Assembly: GCA_002989075.1 (NCBI GenBank)
Contig: PSQN01000003.1
Coordinates: forward strand, 496,001 to 560,000
DNA from: Arthonia radiata
Lineage: Eukaryota; Ascomycota; Arthoniomycetes; Arthoniales; Arthoniaceae
Direction of reading: 5' to 3'
Length of the DNA stretch: 64,000 nucleotides
Shown here: positions 22,102 to 33,460 of the stretch, piece after piece
Position numbering within the stretch: position 1 is the first letter of the stretch
Layout: the number at the start of each line of letters is the position of its first letter
Made by a program: the position numbers and the translations under genes
Notes under the pieces: generated by a model
Told to the model about the DNA's origin: nothing
The model's database searches: none
The model's input: the letters and a program-made list of their open reading frames with translations, nothing else

Positions 22102-25100
22102 ATGCCTTTAACCTTGTTAAGAACTAACCAAAAAAGTAGAATCGCGATGCTACGTGTAAAATAAAAAGATCCAGCCCTCTACCGCAAGGAGAACAGCAAA
22201 GACACGAGCCCTCTCCTATTAGTCGCTGACTACTAGGAAAATGCTGCCGATTTACATACGGGAGGAGATAAGGTAGCGGTCGCTATTTAAATAACTTAGA
22301 AAGAGCAGGTAACAGCCCTACGGTCTGGCCGTCTAGCGAGATATACACCTCTGTGTTTTGTGCTGGCACAGAACTTCAAATATCGAAGATTCGTCGTAGA
22401 TAGGTAGTTAGTTCCTGCGGCTATATAAGGTGGCACAATTAGTCCGGGAAGGCATCTACGAGAAGCGTACATAAACGAGAAGCGTACACGAACGAGAAGC
22501 GTGTACACGCAAGAAGAGGGTATACGCGGAGAGCGTATATACTTATACATAAAAGTCCCGTATACGACTAAGGCCACTAGCAAAAAAACATCCTTATATG
22601 GGCCATTTGCCCGCACGGGAATTTAGTTCATGCCTAAGAAAGTCGCATATAGCTTGTAGCAATAAAGAGAGACAATACCGGCGTTAAGAGCCTAGTGACT
22701 GGTGCTTGGAACTTTTAACCGCCAAGATTACGGGCGTTTGGCTGGCCAAGCAGGGAGCCCGTACGGTCAGGGAGCCCGCACGACCAGGTTGCCTGAAAGT
22801 CAAGGCTTTATTCTAGATTACGTAAATAGAGGTCTGACCGTGCGGGCAAACAACGTTACGTACGGGCTATTCGTTTATAGGGGCTATTTATCCTTGTTTC
22901 GTAATACGCTGCATACAACTTCTGCTTCTAAGGCCGCCAACGTAATTTGTAACATAAACAGAATGTTTTAAGTATCCTATATCTAACTCCTTTTTATAGC
23001 TTAATTAGGCTGCATTAAGCTTTAACAATGTCTCCGCAAGGCAGTAGCGATGCACTATACTTAGTGCAGCGCATTTTTGAAGCGCAGCTAGACTTATTAT
23101 TATTGTACTTTAATGTCGTATTTTAAGGATCGCTTTAAGCTTTCTTGTCGCCTGTTACTTACTTAGTGTCTATGTCTAACTGGCAGGGCTCTCTACGCGC
23201 TCGTTTATCGAGTAATTATCGATAATTGTATCTCTATTACTACCCAAAGCCCTTGCTAGAACTTAGAGCCAGCTACCGATCATTACTATAACATCTTTAC
23301 TAGCTACGACATCCCGTAAAAAGCGCAGCTTTTTATCTTCGCTCCTTAAAACTACCTTAGTCTTGCTACAAGAAGCTTCTTCCGCGTTCTAAACGACATC
23401 CCGGAGCTGTAGCTTAAAGTGTATATAGACAGGTCGACAGTCTATAAATTCGCTACAGACGCGACCGTACGTGTGGCCTAATCTGCTTTGCTAATGATTC
23501 GCGCACCAAATTTGGTTGTCTTAGAGTTAGCATTTATACAACGTGTTGCCTTAGAGATTGCTAACCGTGTATTGTACAGGCTACTATAGTCTTAACGCTA
23601 AGTAGGTTTAATTAGTTATAACTAGACTTAGGGCAGAGTAGGCTAGACTACAAAAGAGGTACAATAGCCGGCTTTCTTTGGAGACGATTATATTTACAGT
23701 TCTTAAGGGGACAGTATAACACAGCGCTTGCTAGAATCTAACACTATAGACAGAATATCTACTTTAGTCAGTTATAAAGTAAAGAAGAGCTCTAGGAGAT
23801 ATAATATATATTTCCGTAAACGTCGCGGACGTAGAGTTGTAAAGTATTAATCTGACATAACTTCTTTTTACATAAGACACAAATAGTCAATTTTAAGAAG
23901 GCTGATGCTATAATAAGAGGTATCTCGATGCTAATGTTGGATAGAATTTGTTTAATGCCGCTATAAGAGAGTATTAGGGGATACAAGCAGTCTTTTATAT
24001 TGATAGGGCCGTACCTGTACGGATACAAAGAGCTCCGCCTCGCAATAAAGCTTGTGACAGGCAGGCGGTACACTTGCTAAGGTACGAAACTAACTATTAG
24101 GGAGGTAGTTATGCTTTTATCGCTTTACGACAAACTAGGACCTATCGTTTCTGCACAAAAACTAAAAGTAGTGCTATATAATAGTCTAGCTCGACGTTCT
24201 ATAAGTCCTAGGTTATACACTAAGAACACCTTACACTTATTTAATGACTTAAAGAATATAGCCAACGTCAGCTATTTAATCGCTAAGACGCAGTAGCCAG
24301 CCAAGGCGTTTTAAGGGTAAAGGCTATAAGCTAAAAAAGACGCAGCTAACGTCGAGGCCGCATAAGTGTCGTTAGTTGTAGTAGCGGAGTGTTTTGCTTT
24401 CTTAACTGCAGTCTTTTTATATCTAACTATATCTAGCAAGTATAGTTAAGATCGTAACTAACTCAAAGAGGCTGTATATAAGCCTTATGCAACGAGTTAA
24501 ACAGCGTTCTGCTAGCAGTCTAGCGAGCCGCTGGACTCCGAATAGGGTCTCTGCCAGGGTTCCTTTCAGACCAAGATTTTCGTAGCTTGATCGGATTAGC
24601 AAAATCTCAAGCCAATCTCGGTAGTAATCCTACTTGATGAGTCGTTTAATTAAGCCTACCGATTTAGCTTGGCAAGCTTAATTGTAAAGCTGGCATATAG
24701 CGGTAGTAAGGGCGGTGAGGGCGGTAAGGGCAGTGCAGGTAGCTAAAATTACGAATATTATTAATCTACCTATAGGAGCCTTACCTCTACCGTCGTTCTC
24801 TTTAGTTACGTGTTCTTATCGCCGCCGCCGTCTTCAACTTAGATCGTCGCCGTAGGTCATCCTTTCGCCGCTCGTTCGCCTTTTGTGCTTGGTTACGCCG
24901 CTCCTTCCGCTCTTATAGACGCTATATCCGTAGACATTTAGACGCTTCTAGCGCTTCTGCTTGTAGCTGTGAGCGTAAGTTAGTAAGGTAGGCCTTAAAC
25001 TTACTGTCAGTGGTGACGCCTCGCGCGCGCGCTAGGCAAGAAAGTCTCTTTTCTAGTATGTACGACGTATTATGTTTTAAGTGGGGCATGCAATAAATAA

Positions 25101-25469
25101 CTTCTACAGTCCGATTTCTAGCAGATAGACGCTAAGGCTATAAATATCGTGCTATATAGCGTATCTAACTATTAGATGTATGCTCTGTCTATACGAATGG
25201 CGGTAGAGATCTCTTTATTATTGCTGCTTTTAACTTTTGTGTGTAGTTTCATCTATAAATCGAAATAGCTAACTATCTATATTAAGCTTTTGTGTATCTT
25301 TTCGAGAGTCGGCGGATAGCCGCGCTTTAGAAGGTTCGCTTTAAGTTCTGCTATCTAGATCTGCTGCAAGTAGAATAACGGTAGATCGTTACTCTAATGG
25401 ACTAGAAGGCATTACGTAATAAGTTGTATATATTAAAGCCTCGATCTATATTGTTAAGCGAGCTATATA
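22102..25469. other. RIPed stretch with unrecognised coding traces
   Basis: About 3.4 kb. It holds a short tandem cluster (CGAGAAGCGTACAC-type, about 22448-22505) and inverted repeats at 22606-22850. Open-frame traces on + at about 23.25-23.6 kb and 24.1-24.3 kb look protein-like but match no family I know. A minus-strand Arg/Lys/Glu-rich coiled trace at about 24.8-25.05 kb could be the tail of a transposase or of any basic coiled-coil protein. Confidence 0.35.
22606..22850. repeat. 13-bp perfect inverted repeat bounding 245 bp
   Basis: TTTGCCCGCACGG at 22606-22618 is exactly inverted at 22838-22850. A second inverted pair (AGCCCGTACG at 22758-22767 and 22859-22868) overlaps it. It could be a small foldback or MITE-like element. 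No target duplication was found. Confidence 0.4.
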
Positions 25470-28400
25470 GAGAGAGTATCTATATCTAAATAAATAAAAG
25501 TAACTCGCCCACTATTATTGCTAAGAGCAATAGTATTATTAGAAATAGTAAACTTTTCTGGGCGTACGTCTAGTAGCAGCCAAAGGACTTTAGTGCTATC
25601 TACGGTAATCTACTGCTGGCTCTTATTAACCTAGCAACGCTAAACCCTCGAATTCGGTTTGCGGCCAGATAAAAGTTCTCGACTCGCAACGTTCAATAGA
25701 TCTATATCCTGTACGTTATACGTTCGGCTGTCTATAAATACAGTACTCCCGTTTAGCGAGAACACTACTAACAAGACCGCGTCTAAGTAGCTCTCTAGCG
25801 TACCTCGTGCCTCTTCTAACGCTGCGTCCTATAGTTTAATGGTATTGTTCTCTAATTCTAAAGCGACCCGTATACCGTCTAGCAAGAATACTACTAACCA
25901 GACCGCGTCTATGTAGCCTTCTAGCGTACCTCGTACCTTTTCTAACGCCGCGTTCTATAGTCTAATAGTGTTGTTCTCTAATTCTAAAGCGACTAGCTTG
26001 CCGTCTAGCGAGAATACTACCAACTAGACCGCGCCTACGTAGCCTTCTAGCGTACTTTATATCTCTTCTAACGCTACGTTCTATAGTTTAACTGTATTAT
26101 TCTCTAATTCTAAAGCAACTAGCTTGCCGTCTAGTAAGAATACTACCGACTAGACCGCGTCTATGTAGCCTTCTAGCGTACCTCGTATCTCTTTTAACGC
26201 CGCGTTCTATAGTCTAATAGTATTGTTATTTAATTCTAAAGCGACTAGCTTGCCGTCTAGCGAGAACACTACTAATCTAACCGCGTATACGTAGCCTTCT
26301 AGCGTACCTCGTACCTCTTCTAACGCCGCGTCCTATAGTCCGATAGTATTGTTCTCTAAGTCTAAAGCGACTAGCTTGCTATCTGGCGAGAACACTACTA
26401 AGGTAATTTAGCCTAAGTAGCCTTTCAGCGCGCCTCGTACCTCTCCTAACGCTACGTTCTATAGTCCGACGGTATAGTTATATAATTCTAAAGCGACCTG
26501 CGTACCGTCTAGCGAGAATACTACTAACTAGACTACGTCTATATAGCCTTCTAGCGTATCTTATGCCTCTTCTAACGCCGCGTTCTATAGTCTAACGGTG
26601 TTGTTCTCTAATTCTAAAGCGACCAGCTTGCCGTCTAGCGAGAATACTACTAACCAGACCGCGCCTATATAGCCTTCTAGCGTACCTTATATCTCTTCTA
26701 ACGCTGCGTTCTATAGTTTAACGGTGTTGTTATATAATTTTAAAGCAACTAGCTTGCCGTCTAGCGAGAACACTACTAATCTAACCGCGCCTATATAGCC
26801 TTCTAGCGTACCTTATGTCTCTTCTAACGCCGCATTCTATAGTCTAACGGTGTTGTCCTCTAATTCTAAAGCGACCCGTATACCGTCTAGCGAGAATACT
26901 ACTAACCAGATTGCGTTTATATAGCCTTCTAGCGTATCTTATATCTCTTCTAACGCCGCGTTCTATAGTCTAACGGTATTGTTCTCTGATCCTAAAGCGA
27001 CCCGCGTGCCGTCTAGCGAGAATACTACTAACTAGACTGCGCCTATGTAGCCTTCTAGCGTACCTCGTATCTCTCCTAACGCCGCGTTCTATAGTCTAAC
27101 GGTATTGTTCTCTGATCCTAAAGCGACTAGCTTGCCGTCTAGCAAGAATACTACTAACTAGACCGGGCCTAAGTAGCCTTCTAGCGTACCTCGTGCCTCT
27201 TCTAACGCCGAGTCTTATAGTCTAACGGTATCGTTATATAATTCTAAAGCGACTAGCTTGCCGTCTAGCAAGAATACTACTAACTAGACTGGGTCTAAGT
27301 AGCCTTCTAGCGTGCCTCGTACCTCTTCTAACGCCGAGTCCTATAGTCTAACGGTGTCGTTATATAATTCTAAAGCGACTAGCTTGCTATCTAGCGAGAA
27401 TACTACTAACCAGACTAAGTCTAAGTAGCCCTTAAAAACACAATAGCATGAGCTTCAATTATATAGTACTGATGGTAGCCTTCTTAACCAGCTCGGTATG
27501 TCTTTCAGATAACAACGTCGTACGATGCTCTGCTCGGGGCTGAATACGAGCGCTGATGCATATATTTAGAGTAGAGCATTTTCGATAATATATCTGTTCG
27601 TAGTAACAAATCGCCGTGCGTCGAAAGTAAGACTTACTAGAGAATCTATTTAATATACTTTCTTTGTATTGTTGTTAGTAGAGGTACAGTAGTATCTATA
27701 GCAATATACACTTTATCTTATCTAAGCAGCAGACTCCAGATATACGAGTCCTAGTACAGCCTCTAATAGCCGTTCTTGTAGGGCTAGTGCCTCGAATCAA
27801 TGTAGAAGATACTTGTTTAAAAAGCCTTATATTACGTTCTTGCCCTCGAGTCTAGCTGCTGTTGGCTCAATTAACGTACCTTTCTCAGTATACTTCAGCT
27901 AGTTGCAATATACGTATTACATCTACTAAGGGAGAACTGCTTCAAACATTGTCCTGTCAATTTTTGCCTAAAGAGTTCTGAAGGAAAGCAAGCTGCAAAG
28001 GTCCTTCCTTAGTGTCTTCTCTATCCAGTCTATAAAGATTCTAGTCAACCTTTTGTAGTAACCTTGGTACCCGTTGCCAAATATACGCGCTCCGTTGCTA
28101 CTAATAAAAAAGTCGGCAGCTAATTAATAGACAAAGTAAACTATATCGTGCCGTACGATTAGAAACAAGCCGCATCGTTTAACGAGCTCTCTAACACCCT
28201 GTACATTATTGTATATATCTTTTAGGAACTCTAATAGGATCGGTAGCACGTAAAGCTTCTAAGAGGCGATCGCTATAGCAATAAATCTTAAAAGCTGCCG
28301 GCATAGGTTTGCGTCGTCTTTGCTATCTTACTTATCGACTTACGTTAATATACGATTATAGAGACGCTCAAGACTAGAGGGAAATAGCGTTAACGCCTTC

Positions 28401-29430
28401 TTAGCTTGCCTTGTACGGCGCTTCTCGAGCTCCTTGCAGACCAACGCTACCTATAGGAACGTAGCATACGCGTTGTATATTAGATAGTCTCTTACCTCTG
28501 CCTCTAAGTTTAAGCTATACTTTTTGCGCCGCGACAGGTCTTGTACCTTTGTATTAATAAAATTGTAGACAGCTATAAATATATATAAGGAGTTAAGTTC
28601 GAGACTATTGTAAATAGTATATAAACTGTCTTCGAGAAGCTCTCGAATATGCGCTTCGTTTCGACTTGTTACCAGTTAACGAACATCTGTGCGAGTTAAT
28701 AAGCGGATAACAAGGTTAAGAAGCTCTTTAAGGCCGCTAGTATATTTGTCTAAGGCGTTAATAAGTAGGTATACTGGGGGTAGAGAGCAGATCTTTAGCA
28801 ATTTGCTGAAACTATGCTAAAGCGTTCAAAAAGTCTAGTCGCTTTCGTTCGATACTAACTCTTGTAATTTGTTCGCTACGAAATCGTATCTTGAGGCGAG
28901 GGAATATAGAAGGCCTTTGAGCACAGCAGTAGCGGTATTGAGACGTAGCTCTTGCTGCTAATAGAAGAAGTAGGCAAGAATTCTAGCGTCTAGGCTCCGT
29001 CTTAAGCGGCTAGAAATATTAACAGTCGCGGCGTTTATAATTATTGTCTTGCTCTTACTAGGATCGCTGTGTATCTAAAGGATCTTAGCCTGCTCTTCGC
29101 CAGCCCACTAGGTCTTAAAAGTATCTTGCTCGAAGACCTATAAGTATAACCCCTCGAGTAAGTTATTCTTCTCTGTAAAAATGCGTTCTCGTTCAACGTC
29201 GGGGTCCGTTGGCCCAAGAATACGACGGAGCCTACTCTTTGCAGAAACATATTTGTCTGCGTAGCAGAGTTAGCCTTTACTTAAGTTATCGGATATTTCT
29301 AGAAACCCGCTAATTCTAGCTATAAAGCTTATTGTGCTGTTTCGCAAATTATTTCCTAAGAAGGCTTGACTGCCAGTAGTGTTCGGGTTTGTAAACGTAT
29401 TGATCTGTTTAGCCTTATATTGAGCTATAG
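25470..29430 (-). pseudogene. NACHT-WD40 STAND (NLR-type) gene, killed by RIP
   Basis: On the minus strand, traces read in the order of fungal NACHT-WD40 (HET-E-like) proteins. About 29.2 kb has the pre-NACHT linker. The P-loop reads HSDPSKSKT at about 29047-29073, where the family has GDPGKGKT; the Gly-to-Ser changes are typical of RIP. Helical NACHT parts follow (LYTIYNSLELNSLYIFI, LVCKELEKRRTRQAKKALTL) to about 28.4 kb. Then comes the pre-WD40 segment DIPSWLRRLPSV at about 27.5 kb and about 14 WD40 units. The end, at 25.48-25.69 kb, carries the usual post-WD40 tail (VLWLLLDVRPEKF, SGRVTFI). By family knowledge it was a non-self sensor. Many stops lie at former Gln and Trp codons. The N-terminal effector domain was not identified. 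Confidence 0.85.
25745..27435 (-). repeat. about 14 tandem 126-bp WD40 units
   Basis: Each unit encodes 42 aa of the GHTDAVWSVVFSPDGK type in RIPed form (for example VVFSLDGKLVALELENNTIR). At least 13 complete units can be counted from the recurring CTATAGTCTAA block about every 126 bases. Units remain highly alike. Confidence 0.9.
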
Positions 29431-32009
29431 TAACGTACTTCTATTACGGAGGCCGGCGCGCGGTACGGCGGAAGCGCCCACTAGCCTACTGTAATCTGTA
29501 TCTAAACTAAAGCTACTAAAAACAAAAGTTATATTAACGTCCTACAATATAGGCAATATTAGACAAGATAGCTGTAGCAGCCCTTACGTCGTTATAATAA
29601 GGCTAGCGATAGCAGTAAATGCTAAAAGCGCCGCTTTAGCTTTCGATTTACGTCCCCCGCCGAACAGCCCTATAGCTCGGATAATACCCGCCTACTTTTC
29701 TTGACGCAGGCAACCTAGTATCGCTTAATATGCTTATCGGGTCCCTTGCACAATATTTCTTTTATAGAATCTTTAACAGCAAATAAGAGTCTATAATAGA
29801 ATATAAGGACTATACAGTAGGCTAGACGACAGGCGACGGAGTACTTAGGTTTTGATTCTTACTTGTTAGACAGTAGAAAAAAGAAATATTGATAGTATGT
29901 CGGCGGTTACTCTTTCGCTAGAAAGCATAGATAGTATATAAAGCTGGCACAATTATATTTTCTATATATATACTTGTCTACTAGCATTTAATAAACATAG
30001 TAAATACCCGTTCGGGCTGTTTCTACCGGCTTAGCCCTTGCCCGCGGGAGCATTTAAAACAAATACTGATAGAACAGCCGTATAAGCAGCAGAGATCGCT
30101 ATTATCTTAAAACTAGATACGTTGAGCTCGAGTAAGATAAGAACTAGTTGTAATGCATAAACGTTCCGATAGCGAATTAGAACGGAATGTTGCCTATTTG
30201 GGAAGGCTGCGATCCTTGAAGGATATCTTCCCTCCAGTAGACGCATCCCTTTCTGGTCTCCTCAATAATTAGCTTGAACACTAGTAGGGCCTATCTAGGC
30301 CCTTTTTGCCACCTAACTGCTCCCTGCCCTACACCCAGATTATACTAGTAACGTAATAATACAAACAGAGACAACGACGAGCTGGGTACTTTTAGATGTT
30401 TTGTGGGACAAGACAGCTAAAGGTGCTATTAGGAAAGTAGCCGTAATAACTACAGTTATAATGTGTTCAAGAACGTTGGCTATTAAGACTGTGTTCTGGT
30501 AAGACGATCGGTGTCTGCGCGCAAAAGATTGAAGGCTCTTAACATTGTTTGGAGACTTCTTTGATAGTCTCTAGTATCGGAAGGCACGCAGGTGTTTATA
30601 AAACTAGCGTTAAAATAGATTAGTCTAAGATCTTGTCCCCAGATCTACTCTCAGAAGTCTGGTCTTATAGATCTTATAGATACTAAGGTCGTCTCGTATG
30701 CTAGAATGCTTCTCGTCGTCTAGCAATAAGAATGTCTCTATATTTATAATTCTGTTGAAGGCTGCAAGGCCTTCGTCTAATTTTACGATTATTAGGTTAT
30801 AAAGACCAATACAAGGATAGCTACCTACTATATTGCTTAATAAGGTCGCGGAGGTTTGCGATAAATCTACTAGTAATAGTATCGTTAATCTTTAGAACGT
30901 TTATATCCCGCTTACTATAACTTAGCCCTAGTCTGTTAGTAGGCGAGGGATTAGGCTCTACGCTCAGGCCAGCCTAGTAAATAGAATAGTCGAGTTACGC
31001 AATCTTATCTTCAAGGAAGCGAAGGTTTATTAGATATATAGTTTTAAATCGACGGAAACTATAGAGGGTTAGGTTGTTGCTATCGGTACTTATTCGCTAG
31101 TGTTTTCGGAATTTCTTGATAAGTTTGTCTCGAGCTGCAGCTACTGGATACGTAGTCGAGTTAGGTATAATAAAGAGATCTGAGAGTTAACGAGAAATGT
31201 AACAGTAAACGTCCGAAACAACTATTTGTAAGAACTCTAAGGAATTATAGAGATAGTATACGTAGCTTAGAGCATCCCTCTACCTAGACATATAGATTGC
31301 TTTCCGCCCTAGATACGCGAGAAGTAAAGAAATACGCAGCCTGGTTATATATAGTATTTACTCGTACTTTCTATACATTAAAAATCTGTGCCTCCGTTAA
31401 TATACGTATTACCGCCTTAAGAGCGAGGTACTAAGCTTTCGCGTCTACGCTATATAATGCTTACCTTTACTTTAAATAGGTAATGTTAACCCCGTAGATT
31501 TATCGTACATTGTATCTTATCTCGACTAGTTTTCCTGTCTAGTACGCTACTACAATAGATATTATTATACTCTAGAAAGCAGGATATAAGCAATAAATTT
31601 GTAGCTGTCTACTCTATACGTAGCGTCGAACGTAACAACTTAGGCCCGGACATACGTTACCCTTGACCGACAGTCCGAACGATTCTAATCGCCTGTATAT
31701 GCCTGCAATAAAATTAAGAAGCTAATCGATAGGGCTTAGCCGCTCTTTATACCTTTTCTGGTGCCTACGATATACATTAGCTTAGAAGCTTAATATAATG
31801 CTAAAATATAAGGATACTTATACGAGCTACTTTATAGTTAAGACGGACATTAATGCTACCTATAAAGGGGGCGGGTTTAGGTAGCTTTCTTACAAAGCCT
31901 CTTTTATCTCGGTTAAAGGCGACAACGTTCAAATCTTTCTCACATAAATTCTCGCCGTCGTTGTTGCTTGCTAATTAGAAACCTAAGCGACTTATAATTG
32001 AACAACATA
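29431..32009. other. RIPed stretch, no recognised gene
   Basis: About 2.6 kb upstream of the NACHT-WD40 relic. A GC-rich patch at about 29440-29490 and a palindrome-rich spot at 30007-30050 (CCCGTTCGGG) stand out. A minus-strand trace at about 30.6-31.4 kb is protein-like (LIIVKLDEGLAAFNRIINIE) but I cannot assign it. Confidence 0.35.
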
Positions 32010-33000
32010 AAACACAAAGATTACACTATAGGCTAGATAAGCGCCTTACCAAGAGAGCAGGCTACTATACTCCTAGATAAGACGCACAAAAAGCTACCCG
32101 TCTCTAGATATAATACTACCTACATTCTCGGCCGAATAGACGTATATAATGTCGTTATAGCCTGTCTACTAGTTATAGGCACAATATTAACGGTACGCTA
32201 CGTTACAAGACTAAAAGATAGATTTAAGTCCCTTTGCTTTATTCTACTTGTAGGTGTCGGCGGTAGCGTACCTACAAAGGAAGATATACGTCTTAGAAAT
32301 ATAGTTGTAAGTATACTATACATAAATCCTAGAGGAATCGTATAGTACAACTTTAAGACAAGATTTTAAGACGAGTACCTTAAAATTTACGACACATCTC
32401 TTAGTCCTCCTTCGGACCTACTCGTTACTATAGTTAACGCTTTAATAACAAAAGACGCCCAAAGCAAAAGTCAACGTTCTCTCGGACAGCGCCTCTTTAG
32501 CGCTGCAAACCAACTAGTAAATAAGTCTCCTAATATACAGGGCAGCGGCCGCCCCTTGCACAATTAACTGTTTAAAGCCGACTACAGACATCGAGACGAT
32601 AATCTAACTTGCGAGCAGTGCGACTGCGACACCTCTCAGCTTGTTCGGCGGTCGGATCGGAGTCAAGATAATTGCGTTTACGTGCACTAGAGTCTTATCG
32701 CTTTTGGTAACGAAGTTATAAGGAACACAAAAGAGCGCGATCGACTAGCTACCGAGAGGAGCGTCTTGTGCTTCGAGATAGAGGCGGCTGGGCTAAAAAC
32801 TGATCTTAAATAGCTGGTTATTCGAGGTATCTACGACTATTGCGATTCGCACAAGAACAAGGATTAGTAGAATTATGCCGCATCTATAGCAGCAGCGTAC
32901 ATAAGAGAGCTTCTAAGAGAAACGCCTGGTCTTAAGGGCGAGGCCGAGGTTGCTAAGTTGTTAGATTTAAACAAGGGAAGAGCTGTTTTTAACTAAGAGC
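32010..33000 (+). pseudogene. nucleoside phosphorylase (PNP_UDP_1) domain gene, killed by RIP
   Basis: One frame reads DYTIG, then (after a stop at the Trp of the usual DYTVGWICALP) ISALPREQATILLDKTHKKLP, YILGRIDVYNVVIACL, ILLVGVGGSVPTKEDIR, then IEAAGLKTDLK, LVIRGIYDYCDSHKNKD and YAASIAAAYIRELLRETP. This is the full order of the PNP/UDP phosphorylase-like domain found at the N-terminus of many fungal NACHT/NB-ARC receptors. It acts on nucleosides or nucleotides. Both halves stay in one frame over about 850 bases, so only point changes of RIP type broke it. The sequence after about 32.95 kb might have been a NACHT or repeat part but is not recognisable, and Copia-4 follows at 33331. Confidence 0.78.
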
Positions 33001-33330
33001 GAATATTAGGCGGTTAGTTAAATAACTTTACCGAAGACATTTAGACGACAGAAGGGAAGGCGTTCTTTAGAAATTAGCTTCGGTCTAATAGGTCTATATA
33101 CTTTTAAGTATAAAGAAAGGTTACGTAGGCTAGGACATTTATTTAGAATTAAGAACTAAGGCGAGTTAACCAACTAGCAACTTGCTTTCTAGTCTGTATG
33201 TCTCTATATATATTGTCTCAAGAATAAATCGTTAGCCAGTTAAGAAACGTACAATCAGCTGTAATTGTTCGGTAGAAGGGAAAGTAGATAACAATAGTAG
33301 ATACGGTCTACTAAGACGGAACAAAGATAA
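33001..33330. other. spacer between PNP relic and Copia-4
   Basis: RIPed and possibly the continuation of the PNP gene. Nothing is recognised. Confidence 0.35.
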
Positions 33331-33460
33331 TGTTCTAAATATAAACATCTTAATTTACGTCTGTCTACATAGTAGGCCCCCCTAAGAGACCGTCTGTCTA
33401 GCCGCTAAGAGTTACTTCTCGTATACTTCCTAATCGGGCAACTATCCCTTACTTTTAATA
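33331..33460 (-). repeat. Copia-4 3' LTR
   Basis: 130 bp, the same family as the solo LTR at 21972-22101. A purine-rich tract on the minus strand borders it on the interior side. Confidence 0.88.

Noticed and set aside
24780-25060. Fot1/pogo transposase tail on the minus strand
   Set aside because: Only a basic coiled composition supports it and no DDE motif was found nearby.
25745-27435. CRISPR array or satellite DNA
   Set aside because: The 126-bp periodicity encodes 42-aa WD40 units in one frame, so it is a gene-internal repeat.
29041-29250. 69-codon minus-strand open frame
   Set aside because: It overlaps the NACHT P-loop coding in another frame and is a shadow of the relic.
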